From NCBI GenBank assembly GCA_036389135.1, contig DASVQP010000007.1:1-64000 (forward strand): a DNA stretch of 64,000 nt, in the 5' to 3' direction. A program made the translations under genes and the position numbers. Every line of letters starts with the position of its first letter. Within the stretch, counting starts at the first letter, position 1. Positions 49,102 through 57,345 of this stretch are shown here, one piece after another. The notes beneath the pieces are model-generated. The model was not told the origin of the DNA. It did not search any database and saw nothing but the letters and a program-made list of their open reading frames with translations. The stretch comes from Longimicrobium sp. (GTDB lineage Bacteria; Gemmatimonadota; Gemmatimonadetes; Longimicrobiales; Longimicrobiaceae).

Positions 49102-49965
49102 ATGCGCACCCTACGATCGCTTTTCCTGGCCGGCATCCTCTGCGCGTCCACCCTCCCGGCGGCCGCCCAGCAGCGCGGCCTGACGCTCGCGGAGGTGGAG
49201 GAGCTCCTTCGCAGCGGGGTCGCCAGCGAGCGCGTGCTCCTGCTGGTGCAACAGCGGTGCATCCACTTCGTCCCTGACAACGCGGCGATGAAGGTGGTGG
49301 CGGCCGCGGGTGGCTCCGAGGCGCTGGTGGCGGGGCTTCGCTCGCCGGGGCAGTGCACCACGCTCGCCCTCAACGCCCAACCCGCGCGCGCCCCGGCAGA
49401 GGCGCCGGACACGGCCGCGGAGGCGGACGGCGTCTGGTCGTTCGTGATCGGCTACAACCGAGAGACGTTCCGGTCCGCGGGGTCCACCGACGTGGGCCAC
49501 GGCGCCGCGCTGGAGCTGTCAGCCGGGGCCGACCCCATCCTGTTCTTCCTGCGCTGGGACTTCGCGGACGTGAACCCGGACCCGCGCCCCCACTACACGG
49601 TGGGACAGACGGAGCTCGGAATGCGCGCGCTCGGCTTCCCCGCGCGGTGGTTCATCCGCCCCTACGTGGACCTGGGGGGCGGATACTCCGAGATCACGTA
49701 CACCAACCCCCAGGAAGCCGGGGGCGACAGGTCGGGGTGGGGGTGGTCGGTGGCGGGGGGAGTCCTCCTCCAGCTCACCAGCAGGCTGGGGATCGACGCG
49801 GCGTACCGCAGGTCCACCATCTCGTACAAGGTGAAGGATGACGGCGACGCTCCTCCCGTGGCCTCCGATCCACTCCGCGGGCGCGGGGAACGGCTGATGG
49901 TGGCCCTGCGCTGGTCCTCGGTCATGACCGACTCGAAACCGCGTGCCGAGAGGACACCCCGATGA
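49102..49965 (+). CDS. outer-membrane barrel with N-terminal QRCIHF domain, copy 1
   Basis: A 287-residue secreted protein. Signal MRTLRSLFLAGILCASTLPAAA, then a ~65-residue helical domain (LTLAEVEELLRSGVASERVL then LVQQRCIHF, ending GLRSPGQC; two Cys that could pair). A Pro/Ala-rich linker and an eight-stranded barrel-like region follow (VWSFVIGYNRETF, RPYVDLGGGYSEITYTN, RLGIDAAYRRSTISYKV, LMVALRWSS). The helical domain is not one I can name. The 4 bp ATGA overlap couples it to its paralogue at 49962. ATG 49102 is preferred over an upstream in-frame ATG because it starts the signal peptide. Confidence 0.72.
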   Translation: MRTLRSLFLAGILCASTLPAAAQQRGLTLAEVEELLRSGVASERVLLLVQQRCIHFVPDNAAMKVVAAAGGSEALVAGLRSPGQCTTLALNAQPARAPAEAPDTAAEADGVWSFVIGYNRETFRSAGSTDVGHGAALELSAGADPILFFLRWDFADVNPDPRPHYTVGQTELGMRALGFPARWFIRPYVDLGGGYSEITYTNPQEAGGDRSGWGWSVAGGVLLQLTSRLGIDAAYRRSTISYKVKDDGDAPPVASDPLRGRGERLMVALRWSSVMTDSKPRAERTPR

Positions 49966-50855
49966 CCGCCACTCACTTGCGCTGGGGCGTGCCGCTCGTC
50001 GCGCTCGCGCTTCTCTTCGCCGCGCCGGCCGCCGCACAGCAGCGCGGCTTCACGCTGGCCGAGGTGGAGGAGCTCCTGCGCAGCGACGTCAGCAGCACGC
50101 GCATCCTCCTGCTGGTGCAGCAGCGGTGCATCCACTTCGACCCGGACGACCGGGCGCTGGCGGTGCTGTCCGCCGCCGGCGCCACCACGGAGCTCCTGGC
50201 GGGCCTGCGCCAGCCCTCGCAGTGCATGACGCACCGGGGCCCCCTGCCGAAGTCGTCCGCCCCGCCCGCCCCGCCCGCCCCGGCTGCACCCGACGCGCCC
50301 CAGGCCCCAGCCACGCGCCGCTCCGGACGGCCGCTGGCGTTCCTCGGTTTCGGATACGCGAACGGCTCCTTCACCCCGGACGAGGGCGACGGCGACGGGG
50401 CGGGGCACGGCGCGGCGGTGGAGTTCGGCGTGGGAGGGTCGCACTTCGCAGTCTTCGCGCGCGGCGCCTTCGCCGGTATCGACCCCGCCGAGGGTGAGGC
50501 GTACGACCTGGGGAACAGCGACCTCGGCGCCCGCGTCGTCTTCCTCCCGGCGCGCGCCATCCTGCGCCCGTACGTGGACGCGGCGGTATCGGTGATCACC
50601 ATGGAGTACACGGACGGCGAGGGAACGCAGAGGCGGAGCGCGACCGGCTTTGGCGTGTCTGGCGCGGGCGGAGTGCGGCTCGCGGTCACGCCCAGGGTGG
50701 CGCTCGATGCCAGCTACCGCAGGGTCTTCGGGTCGATCAGCCAGGTAGGTGCGGACGCGCCCGGGGGGCTCGAGGAGGGCGCGGGCGGAAGCGGGGGCTG
50801 GGTGATGGTGGGGCTGAGCTGGACGCCGGGCGCGAACCGATCCCCGGCCCCATGA
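49962..50855 (+). CDS. outer-membrane barrel with N-terminal QRCIHF domain, copy 2
   Basis: A 297-residue paralogue of the preceding gene: signal MTATHLRWGVPLVALALLFAAPAAA, the same helical domain (FTLAEVEELLRSDVSSTRIL then LVQQRCIHF), a longer Pro/Ala linker (SSAPPAPPAPAAPDAPQAPA), then barrel strands (RPLAFLGFGYANGSF, RPYVDAAVSVITMEY, GWVMVGLSWTPG). The helical domain is better conserved than the barrel, suggesting a shared partner for the N-terminus. Start and stop overlap its neighbours by 4 bp on both sides, so three genes are translationally coupled. Confidence 0.72.
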   Translation: MTATHLRWGVPLVALALLFAAPAAAQQRGFTLAEVEELLRSDVSSTRILLLVQQRCIHFDPDDRALAVLSAAGATTELLAGLRQPSQCMTHRGPLPKSSAPPAPPAPAAPDAPQAPATRRSGRPLAFLGFGYANGSFTPDEGDGDGAGHGAAVEFGVGGSHFAVFARGAFAGIDPAEGEAYDLGNSDLGARVVFLPARAILRPYVDAAVSVITMEYTDGEGTQRRSATGFGVSGAGGVRLAVTPRVALDASYRRVFGSISQVGADAPGGLEEGAGGSGGWVMVGLSWTPGANRSPAP

Positions 50856-51913
50856 ACCGCGAAGGGCCGCGGCCGGACGACACCATCGCGTCTCCTCCGC
50901 GCCGCAGGCCGGGGGAGAACCCGTTCGCGGGGCTGGCCCTCCTGCTGGCGGTCGCCGGGGCCGTGCCGGCGCTGCGCACGGTGGCGTGGGTGCTCGCGGG
51001 GCTGAGCGGGGCGCTGGCGATCGGCTACGCCGTGGCCCGGGCGGGGGCGGGGCGCGCGCAGCTCGGCATCGCTCTGGGGGTAGTCGTGGTCACCTTCCTC
51101 GCGACTCCCCCGCCCAATCGCGCCGCGTACCGCGCCGACGTGGCGAGCGCCGACACCGCCGCGTCGGAGCCCGCCGCCGAAGCTGCCATCGACTCCGACA
51201 CACCCGATGCGCCGCGGACGGAGAGCGACGACGAGTCGCCCGCGCCGCCCAGGCCCCGTCCTGCCGAGCCCCCTGCGGAGCGGATCGCCGTGCGCGAGCC
51301 GGACCGCCCGCGTGAGCGCCCCAAGCCGAAGGCGCCGCCCAGGACGACGCCGAAGCCGAAAGCCGCGCCCACCGCATCGCGCACGGAGCCGAAGTCCAGG
51401 TCCGCGCCGGCCGCATCACGCACGGAGCCGCGCGCCGCGCCCCGGACGCGTCCCAGGGCCACGCCGCGCACCGAGCCGCGCCGCACACCAACGCCGCCCG
51501 CGGAGGTCGCTACTCGCTCCACGCGCACGACGGAGCCGCGCGCATCGCGTACCGTGCCGCGCCGCGCGCCCGCCCCGCCCGCGGAGGCTCCCGCGCGCCG
51601 CACGCCCGAGGCCCCGGCCCGGCGCACCCCGCCGCCCGTCGCGGCGCCGAGCGCGCGCGAGCTGTCCGAAGTCCGCGCCGATCTGGCCGTAGCGCAGGTG
51701 CTCAAGAACCAGGGCGCCTACTACGACGCCGGGGCCACCCTCCGCAACGCGCAGCGGAGCGTCGCCGCGCTGTCGGCGCGCTACCCGGGCTCGCCTGCCG
51801 TGTCCGATCTGAGCCAGCGCGTCCGCACCCTGGCCGCGGAGAACCGCCGCGCGTGCTTCGCGGAGGCCGCGATCCTCCGCACCCGCGGCGAGGCGACGTC
51901 GCCCTGCCCCTGA
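50852..51913 (+). CDS. membrane protein with long Pro/Arg-rich linker and helical C-terminus
   Basis: A 353-residue protein of unknown family. Two or three N-terminal membrane helices (NPFAGLALLLAVAGAVPALR, TVAWVLAGLSGALAIGYAVA and LGIALGVVVVTFLATPP) are followed by a ~170-residue low-complexity linker with reiterated RTEPR / APRTRPR / ARRTPE units. The final ~75-residue helical domain (ELSEVRADLAVAQVLKNQGAYYDAG read in parts, with TPR-like AYYDAGATLRNAQ) ends in two Cys. The basic linker could span the periplasm or bind a polyanion. It is the third member of the coupled run; role unknown. Confidence 0.65.
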   Translation: MNREGPRPDDTIASPPRRRPGENPFAGLALLLAVAGAVPALRTVAWVLAGLSGALAIGYAVARAGAGRAQLGIALGVVVVTFLATPPPNRAAYRADVASADTAASEPAAEAAIDSDTPDAPRTESDDESPAPPRPRPAEPPAERIAVREPDRPRERPKPKAPPRTTPKPKAAPTASRTEPKSRSAPAASRTEPRAAPRTRPRATPRTEPRRTPTPPAEVATRSTRTTEPRASRTVPRRAPAPPAEAPARRTPEAPARRTPPPVAAPSARELSEVRADLAVAQVLKNQGAYYDAGATLRNAQRSVAALSARYPGSPAVSDLSQRVRTLAAENRRACFAEAAILRTRGEATSPCP

Positions 51914-51929
51914 GCGGCGCGCGCGAGGG

Positions 51930-51995
51930 CCCTCACCCGGCAGCTTACAGCTGCCACCCTCTCCCACAAACTGCCGTGGGAGAGGGGGCGGGGGC
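51930..51995. repeat. D-type hairpin repeat
   Basis: CCCTCACCCGGCAGCTTACAG is followed by a hairpin CCCTCTCCCAC...GTGGGAGAGGG. It belongs to the broad CCCTCACCC / GAGAGGG family of intergenic hairpins and serves as the 3' end of the preceding gene run. Confidence 0.65.
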
Positions 51996-52036
51996 ATTGG
52001 CACGTTCCCATGTTCTGGGGCGAGTATTCATCGTTC

Positions 52037-52065
52037 TTGACGAAGAGTAACAAGTAGGTTACATA
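52037..52065 (+). promoter_or_regulatory. sigma-70-like promoter with overlapping dyad, probably leaderless
   Basis: TTGACG (52037-52042), 17 bp, TACATA (52060-52065). The arsR start codon begins at 52072, where transcription would start, so the mRNA is probably leaderless; no ribosome site is visible. The spacer holds GTAAC-N6-GTTAC (52047-52062), a dyad well placed for autoregulation by the ArsR protein. Confidence 0.55.
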
Positions 52066-52071
52066 TCCAGC

Positions 52072-52419
52072 ATGGAAGTCGCTTCTGCCATCGCTGACCA
52101 GGTCCGGCGCGAGATCCTCATGCTTCTTCGGGAGCGGGTGATGTCGGCCGGAGAGATCGCGGACCGCTTCGAGATCAGCAGGCCCGCGGTGAGCCGCCAC
52201 CTGCGCGTGCTGCGTGAGTGCGGGCTGGTGGTGGACGAGGTGCGTGGGCGCGAGCGGCTCTACCGGCTCGACACGGCTCCCCTGGCGCCGCTCGAGGAGT
52301 GGATCGCCCAACTGCACGACCGCTGGTCCGGTCCCCTGGACGCGCTGGAGACCGAGGTGTACCGCACGCGGCGCGAACGCCGTGAATCCCCTTCGATCCC
52401 CCAGGAGAGAACCGCATGA
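52072..52419 (+). CDS. ArsR-family transcriptional regulator
   Basis: A 115-residue winged-helix repressor: SAIADQVRREILMLLRERVM, recognition helix ISRPAVSRHLRVLRECGLV, and wing DEVRGRERLYRLD. No metal-binding CxC motif is present, so it belongs to the non-metal branch that is often paired with AHSA1/SRPBCC genes. It is 4 bp overlapped (ATGA) with the SRPBCC gene, forming a two-gene unit under the promoter at 52037. Confidence 0.88.
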   Translation: MEVASAIADQVRREILMLLRERVMSAGEIADRFEISRPAVSRHLRVLRECGLVVDEVRGRERLYRLDTAPLAPLEEWIAQLHDRWSGPLDALETEVYRTRRERRESPSIPQERTA

Positions 52420-52919
52420 ACCCAACCCCCATGGGACGCCTCGTCCGCACGCCGGAGGGTAGTGATCTCGTGATCGTCCGCACCTTTCGCGCACCCATCG
52501 AGGACGTGTGGGCGAGCATCACGGAGTCGGAGCGCACCGCCCGGTGGTGGGGTCCGTGGACGGGGGAGCCGGGGGCGGGGCGGACGATCCGCTACACGAT
52601 GGCGTTCGAGGCCGAAGGTCCCGCGTCCGAGATGCTGATCGAGGCATGCGAGCCGCCGCGCCACCTGGCCGTGCGCGCCATCAACGACTACGGCGACTGG
52701 CGCCTGGAGGCGCACCTGAGCGAGTCCGCCGGCGTCACCGAGATGCGCTTCACCCAGCACCTCGACGACAAGACCAACATCGGCGACGTGGGGCCGGGGT
52801 GGGAGTACTACCTCGACAACCTGGTCGCCTCCCGCACCGGCGACACGATGCCGGACTTCAACGACTACTACCCGTCGCAGAAGCAGTATTACATGGACCT
52901 CGCGGCCGCCGAAGGCTGA
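52416..52919 (+). CDS. SRPBCC (AHSA1-like) domain protein
   Basis: A 167-residue START/Bet-v1-like fold protein of the AHSA1 type. VIVRTFRAPIEDVWASITES and ERTARWWGPWTGEPG carry the family's WxAitdpe...WwgP pattern, with the C-terminal helix VGPGWEYYLDNLVASRTGD (GWxxxLdxL). Bet-v1-like cavities bind small hydrophobic ligands; the ligand is unknown. Translationally coupled to the ArsR gene, which probably regulates it. Confidence 0.87.
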   Translation: MNPTPMGRLVRTPEGSDLVIVRTFRAPIEDVWASITESERTARWWGPWTGEPGAGRTIRYTMAFEAEGPASEMLIEACEPPRHLAVRAINDYGDWRLEAHLSESAGVTEMRFTQHLDDKTNIGDVGPGWEYYLDNLVASRTGDTMPDFNDYYPSQKQYYMDLAAAEG

Positions 52920-52939
52920 GGACGCTGGCCCGACCGCCG

Positions 52940-53222
52940 CGGGCGAGGTGGCGGCAGGGAGGGCGGACACGCAGGTCCGCCCCTACCGGTTTTCGGTGCG
53001 AAATGCAGGCGGCGGTGCGGGGGCGGGCACGGGCAGCCCCGTGGGGCGGCCCCTACGGCTTTCGGTGCCGAGGGCAGGTGACGGAGCAGCGCCGGACACG
53101 GGCGTGATGAATCGCGCCCGTGACGGTGGGTGACGGGGCAGATCCATGCGAACGCCCCTCCCCCAGGTAGTTTTGGGGGAGGGGCCGCGAGGAACGAGCG
53201 GGGGAGGGGGCCCGCGGGGGCC
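52940..53222. repeat. composite repeat cluster 4 (A-B-C, then inverted D)
   Basis: Module A at 52971 (GGGCGGACACGCAGGTCCGC), B at 53031 and C at 53100, then D in the opposite orientation (53152-53222). Module A differs from other copies at two positions that restore pairing (A to G with T to C), evidence for selection or shared folding. It lies between convergent genes. Confidence 0.8.
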
Positions 53223-53223
53223 C

Positions 53224-54915
53224 TCAGTGCCCCGGCTCGCCCTTCACCCCGTGCCCCATTCCGCCGCCGGCGTGGTGCATGGTGCCGGGGTTGTGGAAGA
53301 GGAAGCCCTGCGTAAGGTGCACGCCCAGGCGCTTCACGGCGTCGAACTCCTCTTCGCGCTCCACGCCCTCGGCGATCACCTTGATGCCGTGGTCGTTGGC
53401 GAAGGAGACCATCGTCTCCACCAGGTTCTGCTTCATGAAGTTGGTGTCGATCCCCGCGATGAGCGAGATGTCCAGCTTGATGAAGTCGGGCGACAGGTTG
53501 GCGATGCTCCCCAGCCCCGCGTAGCCGCTCCCCGCGTCGTCCACGGCGAAGCGGAAGCCGCGCTCGCGGAACTCGTTCAGGTACCCCACGAACTTGGGGT
53601 AGTCCGTGATGGCGGTGCGCTCCGTGATCTCCAGCACGATGCGCTCCGGGTGCTCCACGCCCAGCTCGTCCAGGTCCATGTAGCGGAACGTGGGGTCGCG
53701 GAAGTCGTGCGGGTCGATGTTCAGGAAGAGGAGCTCGTTCTCCTGCAGGTGCGTGTCGATCCCCTCGATGGCGCGCTTGCGGCAGAGGCGCGAAAGCTCC
53801 CAGATCAGGTTCGCCTCCTCCGCCACGCCAAAGAGCACCTCGGGCGAGCGGAGGGCGCGCATTCCGCCGCGGGCGAGCGCCTCGTAGGCGTACACCTCGC
53901 GCGTGGCCGTCACCACGATGGGATGGTATACGATGTAGACGTTCTCGTCGTGCAGCAGCGTCTTCAGGTCGGCCACCTTGCGGGTGCGCTCGCGGCTCTC
54001 CACCCCGCGCGCCGCGGCCGACGCCTCGCGGATCCCGCGGTAGATCTGCCGCTCCGTGCGCACCTTGGGGTTGCGAAAGAGCGTCGCCGAGCCGATGTAG
54101 ATCTCGAACAGCCCCGCCACGTCCTCGCCGTGCTCCCCCTCCAGCCGCGCGCGCACGTGCCCCTCCAGCTCCGTGGCCAGCTCGTTGATGCGCTGCTCCG
54201 CCTCGGATACGGGGTCCGGCAGGTCGGTGAAGAAGATGAAGTCGTCGTCGCCCGTGTGCGACACCATCAGGAGCGACTCCTCCTTGCTGCGCCGCCGGTC
54301 GTAGAACTCGCGCACCGAGTTGGCGGTGGTCTGCAGCACCTCGTCCAGCTTTTCCCAGCCGTAGATCTCCTCCAGCTTGCTGTAGCGCACGAACTGGATG
54401 TAGAGCACCGTCATGCGCCCGCGCCGCTCCAGCATGTCGCGCCCCTGCTCCAGCATCACGGGGAGCGTGGGGAAGCCGGTGGAGCGGTCGAAGAGGAGCT
54501 CCTCGTAGCGCAGGTGCTCGGCGGCCTGCGTCTGGTCGCTGGGGCCCTCGCCGCGGCGCGTGCGCTGGCTCACCGCCCACACGCGCGACGCCACTTCGTC
54601 CGCCGTGGTGGGAAGGTAGAGCCAGTCGTCCGCCCGCGCGGCGACGGCGCGGCGCACCTCCTCGTCTGTGCTGCACGCCACCAGCATGCAGATCCCCCGT
54701 GCCCCCGTCTCGTCGCGCACGGTGGCCAGGAGGTCGGCGCGGGGCTCCACCAGCGCCACGTCTGGGTGGGTGCGGAGCGCGGCGGTGAGCGCCTCGGCCC
54801 CCGCGGCCCCCGTCTCGCCGGCCTGCAGCAGGGTGAGCTCGGCGCCCATCGCGGTCGCGGCCTCTTCGACGGCCGCCTGCAGCCTCTCGTCGCGAACGTA
54901 GCCTACGATCCTCAC
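53224..54915 (-). CDS. EAL-domain c-di-GMP phosphodiesterase with degenerate GGDEF
   Basis: A 563-residue cytoplasmic signalling protein in three parts. A receiver-like N-terminus lacks the phospho-Asp pocket (VRIVGYVRDERLQ, LVACSTDEEVRRA). A GGDEF domain has its signature degraded to HTGDDDFIFF. A well-kept EAL domain follows: YEALARGG, LFLNIDPHDFRD, VLEITERTAI, VDDAGSGYAGL, KLDISLI and VIAEGVEREEE. It is thus likely a c-di-GMP hydrolase with a regulatory GGDEF. It starts at GTG 54915, overlapping the stop of the response-regulator gene by 4 bp (GTGA), so the two act together. Confidence 0.85.
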   Translation of the reverse strand: MRIVGYVRDERLQAAVEEAATAMGAELTLLQAGETGAAGAEALTAALRTHPDVALVEPRADLLATVRDETGARGICMLVACSTDEEVRRAVAARADDWLYLPTTADEVASRVWAVSQRTRRGEGPSDQTQAAEHLRYEELLFDRSTGFPTLPVMLEQGRDMLERRGRMTVLYIQFVRYSKLEEIYGWEKLDEVLQTTANSVREFYDRRRSKEESLLMVSHTGDDDFIFFTDLPDPVSEAEQRINELATELEGHVRARLEGEHGEDVAGLFEIYIGSATLFRNPKVRTERQIYRGIREASAAARGVESRERTRKVADLKTLLHDENVYIVYHPIVVTATREVYAYEALARGGMRALRSPEVLFGVAEEANLIWELSRLCRKRAIEGIDTHLQENELLFLNIDPHDFRDPTFRYMDLDELGVEHPERIVLEITERTAITDYPKFVGYLNEFRERGFRFAVDDAGSGYAGLGSIANLSPDFIKLDISLIAGIDTNFMKQNLVETMVSFANDHGIKVIAEGVEREEEFDAVKRLGVHLTQGFLFHNPGTMHHAGGGMGHGVKGEPGH

Positions 54916-55313
54916 GCCGCGCCCCCCTGGGCCGCAAGGTTCCGCTGCACCTTGGCGAGCAGGTCCTTGAAGTCCACCGGCTTCACCACGTAGTCGTCCG
55001 CGCCGGAGCGGAGGCCCTCGAACTTGTCTTCGAAGGCGCCCTTGGCCGTCACCATCACCACCTTGGTGGTGCCGCCGAACTCCGGGTGGTTCTTGATGGC
55101 GCGGCACACCTGCCACCCGTCCATCCCCGGCATCATCACGTCCAGCAGCACCAGGGCGGGTTTGACGGTCTCCATCTTGGCGAGCGCCGACTTCCCGTCG
55201 CTCGCCTCGGCGATGGTGTAGCCGCGCGACTCGAGGAAGGCGCGGAGGATCTCCACGTTGTCCAGGTTGTCGTCCACCACCAGGATGGTTTGCTTTGGAT
55301 CTACCGAGGTCAC
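54912..55313 (-). CDS. single-domain response regulator
   Basis: A 133-residue receiver domain: VTSVDPKQTILVVDDNLDNV with the Asp pocket, Asp58 in VLLDVMMPGMDG, Thr in MVTAKGAF and Lys in VVKPVDF. No output domain. It overlaps the EAL-protein gene by 4 bp and is read first, so it may be a phosphorylated partner of the EAL protein whose own receiver is degenerate. GTG 55313 is preferred (GGTGAG upstream); a longer in-frame ORF reaches 55415 but is non-homologous. Confidence 0.85.
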   Translation of the reverse strand: MTSVDPKQTILVVDDNLDNVEILRAFLESRGYTIAEASDGKSALAKMETVKPALVLLDVMMPGMDGWQVCRAIKNHPEFGGTTKVVMVTAKGAFEDKFEGLRSGADDYVVKPVDFKDLLAKVQRNLAAQGGAA

Positions 55314-55501
55314 GTTTCTCACCTCCGCCGGGGCGGATCGGTGGTGCGTGGGGGAAGGGGCAGGCCTTGTTGGGACCCGCGGATGGTGTGCCCCGGCGGG
55401 CAAGAAGCGAGCCACTTACCGCGTGCAAGCGCATGCGTTTCCCCCGTTTACGTGGGCTCTCGCACGGACTTGCGCATGCAGGTGGACGGTGAGGGAAGGG
55501 C

Positions 55502-55587
55502 CTCGCACAGAGACGCGGAGGGTACGGAAAGAAGAACAGAAAGAGGTTCTCTGTGCCTTCGCGGTTCCGTCCGTGCTCTCTGTGTGA
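55502..55587. repeat. CTCACACAGAG palindrome, copy 8
   Basis: CTCGCACAGAGACGCGGAGG and CCGTGCTCTCTGTGTGATGC form the outer arms; AGAGGTTCTCTGTGCC lies at the centre. Located between two co-directional minus-strand genes. Confidence 0.75.
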
Positions 55588-55597
55588 TGCTTTTTCT

Positions 55598-56632
55598 TCA
55601 GCCGCCGCGCACCTTTTCGAAGGCCCGATAGCTGTGGAAGTCGACGGTTCCCTCCAGCCGCGTCATCACCAGGCCCATGGCGCCGTCGGGGTCGGCGCGC
55701 ACCTGGGCGGAGCGCGGCAGGCGCACCGCGCCGAACGGGGTGGAGACTTCACCGAAGTCGAGCGTGCCCGCGGCCCACTCCCGCCGCCCGTCCAGGTAGC
55801 GGAACTCGATCTGGCGGACGGCAAAGGTGCGCGAGTCCAGCCGCAGCGCGCCGGAAAGGTTGAGCGTGCCTCGGGCGGAGCGCAGCGCCCGGAAGCGCAG
55901 CGTCCAGGCGCCGGTGGAGTCGAGCTGCGGGTTGGCCTCCAGGCAGTGGCCCACCAGGAAGCTTTCGTGCACCAGCGTCAGCTCGCTGGGAATGTTGATC
56001 ATGAGGGACTTGGTCTGCGTCGTATCACCGGCGGCCACGGCACGCGCGCGGCGGGCGCGGGCGGAGTCCGGGTGGATGATGATGGTGGTGTCGCTGTTGA
56101 TGCGCTTGTCGCGGACCAGGCGCAGGTGGGCCGTTCCGCGGGTGCGCTGGTTGTAGCGGTAGGCGTACTGCGCGGCGAAGGCGCGGCGCTGCTCCACGCC
56201 CTTCATCGCCTCGCGCCAGAGCGCCTGCACGGCCGGGGCTTCACCGAGGCGGTCGCCCGTGTAGCACGCGGGGCGGCCGGTGGAGACCCCTTCCAGCACC
56301 ACCGCCTGCAGTGCGGCGCGCAGCGTCTGCTCGCTGGTCGCGCCGTCGGCCACGGTGAAGGGGGCGGAGGGCGGCGCGGTGTAGCCGATGCGCTCCATGC
56401 GCAGGCGGTAGCTGCCGGCGGCCACCGTGTCGAAGCGGAAGGCGCCACGCGCGTCGGTCAGCACGGTGCGCCCCTGGCCCCCCGCCGACGGAAGGAGCCG
56501 GACGACCGAGAGCGGCACCGGCGTGCCGTCGTTGGCGAGGGCGTGCCCCTGGACGACGGCGGTCTGTGCCCCGGCGGCGGACGCGGAAAGGATCGCGCAG
56601 AGCGCGGCGAGGAGGATGCGGCGGGAGATCAT
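55598..56632 (-). CDS. secreted carboxypeptidase-regulatory-like domain protein
   Basis: A 344-residue secreted protein. Signal MISRRILLAALCAILSASAAGA, then a CarboxypepD_reg-like beta domain (VVQGHALANDGTPVPLSVVRL, GAFRFDTVAAGSYRLRMERI, GYTAP) as found at the N-termini of TonB-dependent receptors. A DUF-like region of unknown role follows (LWREAMKGVEQRRAFAAQY..., RLDSRTFAVRQIEFRYLDG, FGEVSTPFGAVRLPRSAQV). No membrane barrel follows. Probably an envelope protein in the same class as other Gemmatimonadota-type surface proteins. It ends near a CTCACACAGAG repeat. Confidence 0.72.
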   Translation of the reverse strand: MISRRILLAALCAILSASAAGAQTAVVQGHALANDGTPVPLSVVRLLPSAGGQGRTVLTDARGAFRFDTVAAGSYRLRMERIGYTAPPSAPFTVADGATSEQTLRAALQAVVLEGVSTGRPACYTGDRLGEAPAVQALWREAMKGVEQRRAFAAQYAYRYNQRTRGTAHLRLVRDKRINSDTTIIIHPDSARARRARAVAAGDTTQTKSLMINIPSELTLVHESFLVGHCLEANPQLDSTGAWTLRFRALRSARGTLNLSGALRLDSRTFAVRQIEFRYLDGRREWAAGTLDFGEVSTPFGAVRLPRSAQVRADPDGAMGLVMTRLEGTVDFHSYRAFEKVRGG

Positions 56633-56825
56633 GGAAGCGGGAGGGACGGAAGGAAACGGATGAATGCGGACGACTCGCTTGAAGGCAAGCGCGGGGCCCC
56701 GTCCCGGAACGTCCGTTCCCGCCGCCGATGTGGATGCACCGCAACGGCTTCCCTCATCCGCCGCGAATCCGCGCGATACCGCCGCTGTCCGTGCGCGGGG
56801 ACACTCCGCCGCTCGCCAACGACAC

Positions 56826-56855
56826 GACGCCCCGCCGGTGTGGGCGGGGCGTCGA
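56826..56855. terminator. hairpin, possible terminator for the 56880 gene
   Basis: GACGCCCCGCC and GGCGGGGCGTC form an 11 bp perfect stem, 24 bp past the minus-strand stop at 56880. No U-tract. The gap 56633-56825 shows nothing else. Confidence 0.6.
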
Positions 56856-56879
56856 AAGTTTCAGCCTGGGGATCGGAGG

Positions 56880-57167
56880 TCAGCGCAGCGAGGGCGCTCC
56901 CGACGACGAGGGGGCGCCGGCGCGGTTCATCCTCCCGGTGCGCGTGAGCCCTTCCCAGCCGCACCGCGGGCACCAGCGGCGCTGCACGTAGCCCAGGCTG
57001 AGCACGGACATGACGCGGTCCCACCCGGTCATCTGGAGGGGGAGCGTCTCGGTCGCGCAGCTCGCGCAGTCCCGCTCCGAATCCAGCACCAGGAAGATCA
57101 TGACCAGGGCGAGGAGCGCCTTCGCGCCGAACGCCAGAAAGAAGAACAGCAACCACATCATCAGCAT
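56880..57167 (-). CDS. small membrane protein with two CxxC pairs
   Basis: A 95-residue protein: a strongly hydrophobic start (MLMMWLLFFFLAFGAKALLALVMI in two segments) forming one or two membrane helices, then a zinc-ribbon-like part with CASC and RRWCPRCGWEG. The spacing of the two pairs is about 37 residues, consistent with a small metal-binding ribbon facing the cytoplasm or periplasm. Function unknown. The frame upstream is open, but the membrane segment begins at ATG 57167. It is divergent from the ABC-F gene. Confidence 0.6.
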   Translation of the reverse strand: MLMMWLLFFFLAFGAKALLALVMIFLVLDSERDCASCATETLPLQMTGWDRVMSVLSLGYVQRRWCPRCGWEGLTRTGRMNRAGAPSSSGAPSLR

Positions 57168-57345
57168 GGCGAATCCAGCGCTTCGCAGGGTTTCCGGTCC
57201 TGGCGTCTTCCCGTGCAAGAAACAGACGACGGCCCACTCACGATACCGCCCGGAGCCCCGCGAGTTCCCGGCGGGTTGAACCGGGAGGGGGCGGGCGTGT
57301 ACTCTTGGGCTGCGCCATCCCGGCGATCCCATCCATCGAGCGAGC

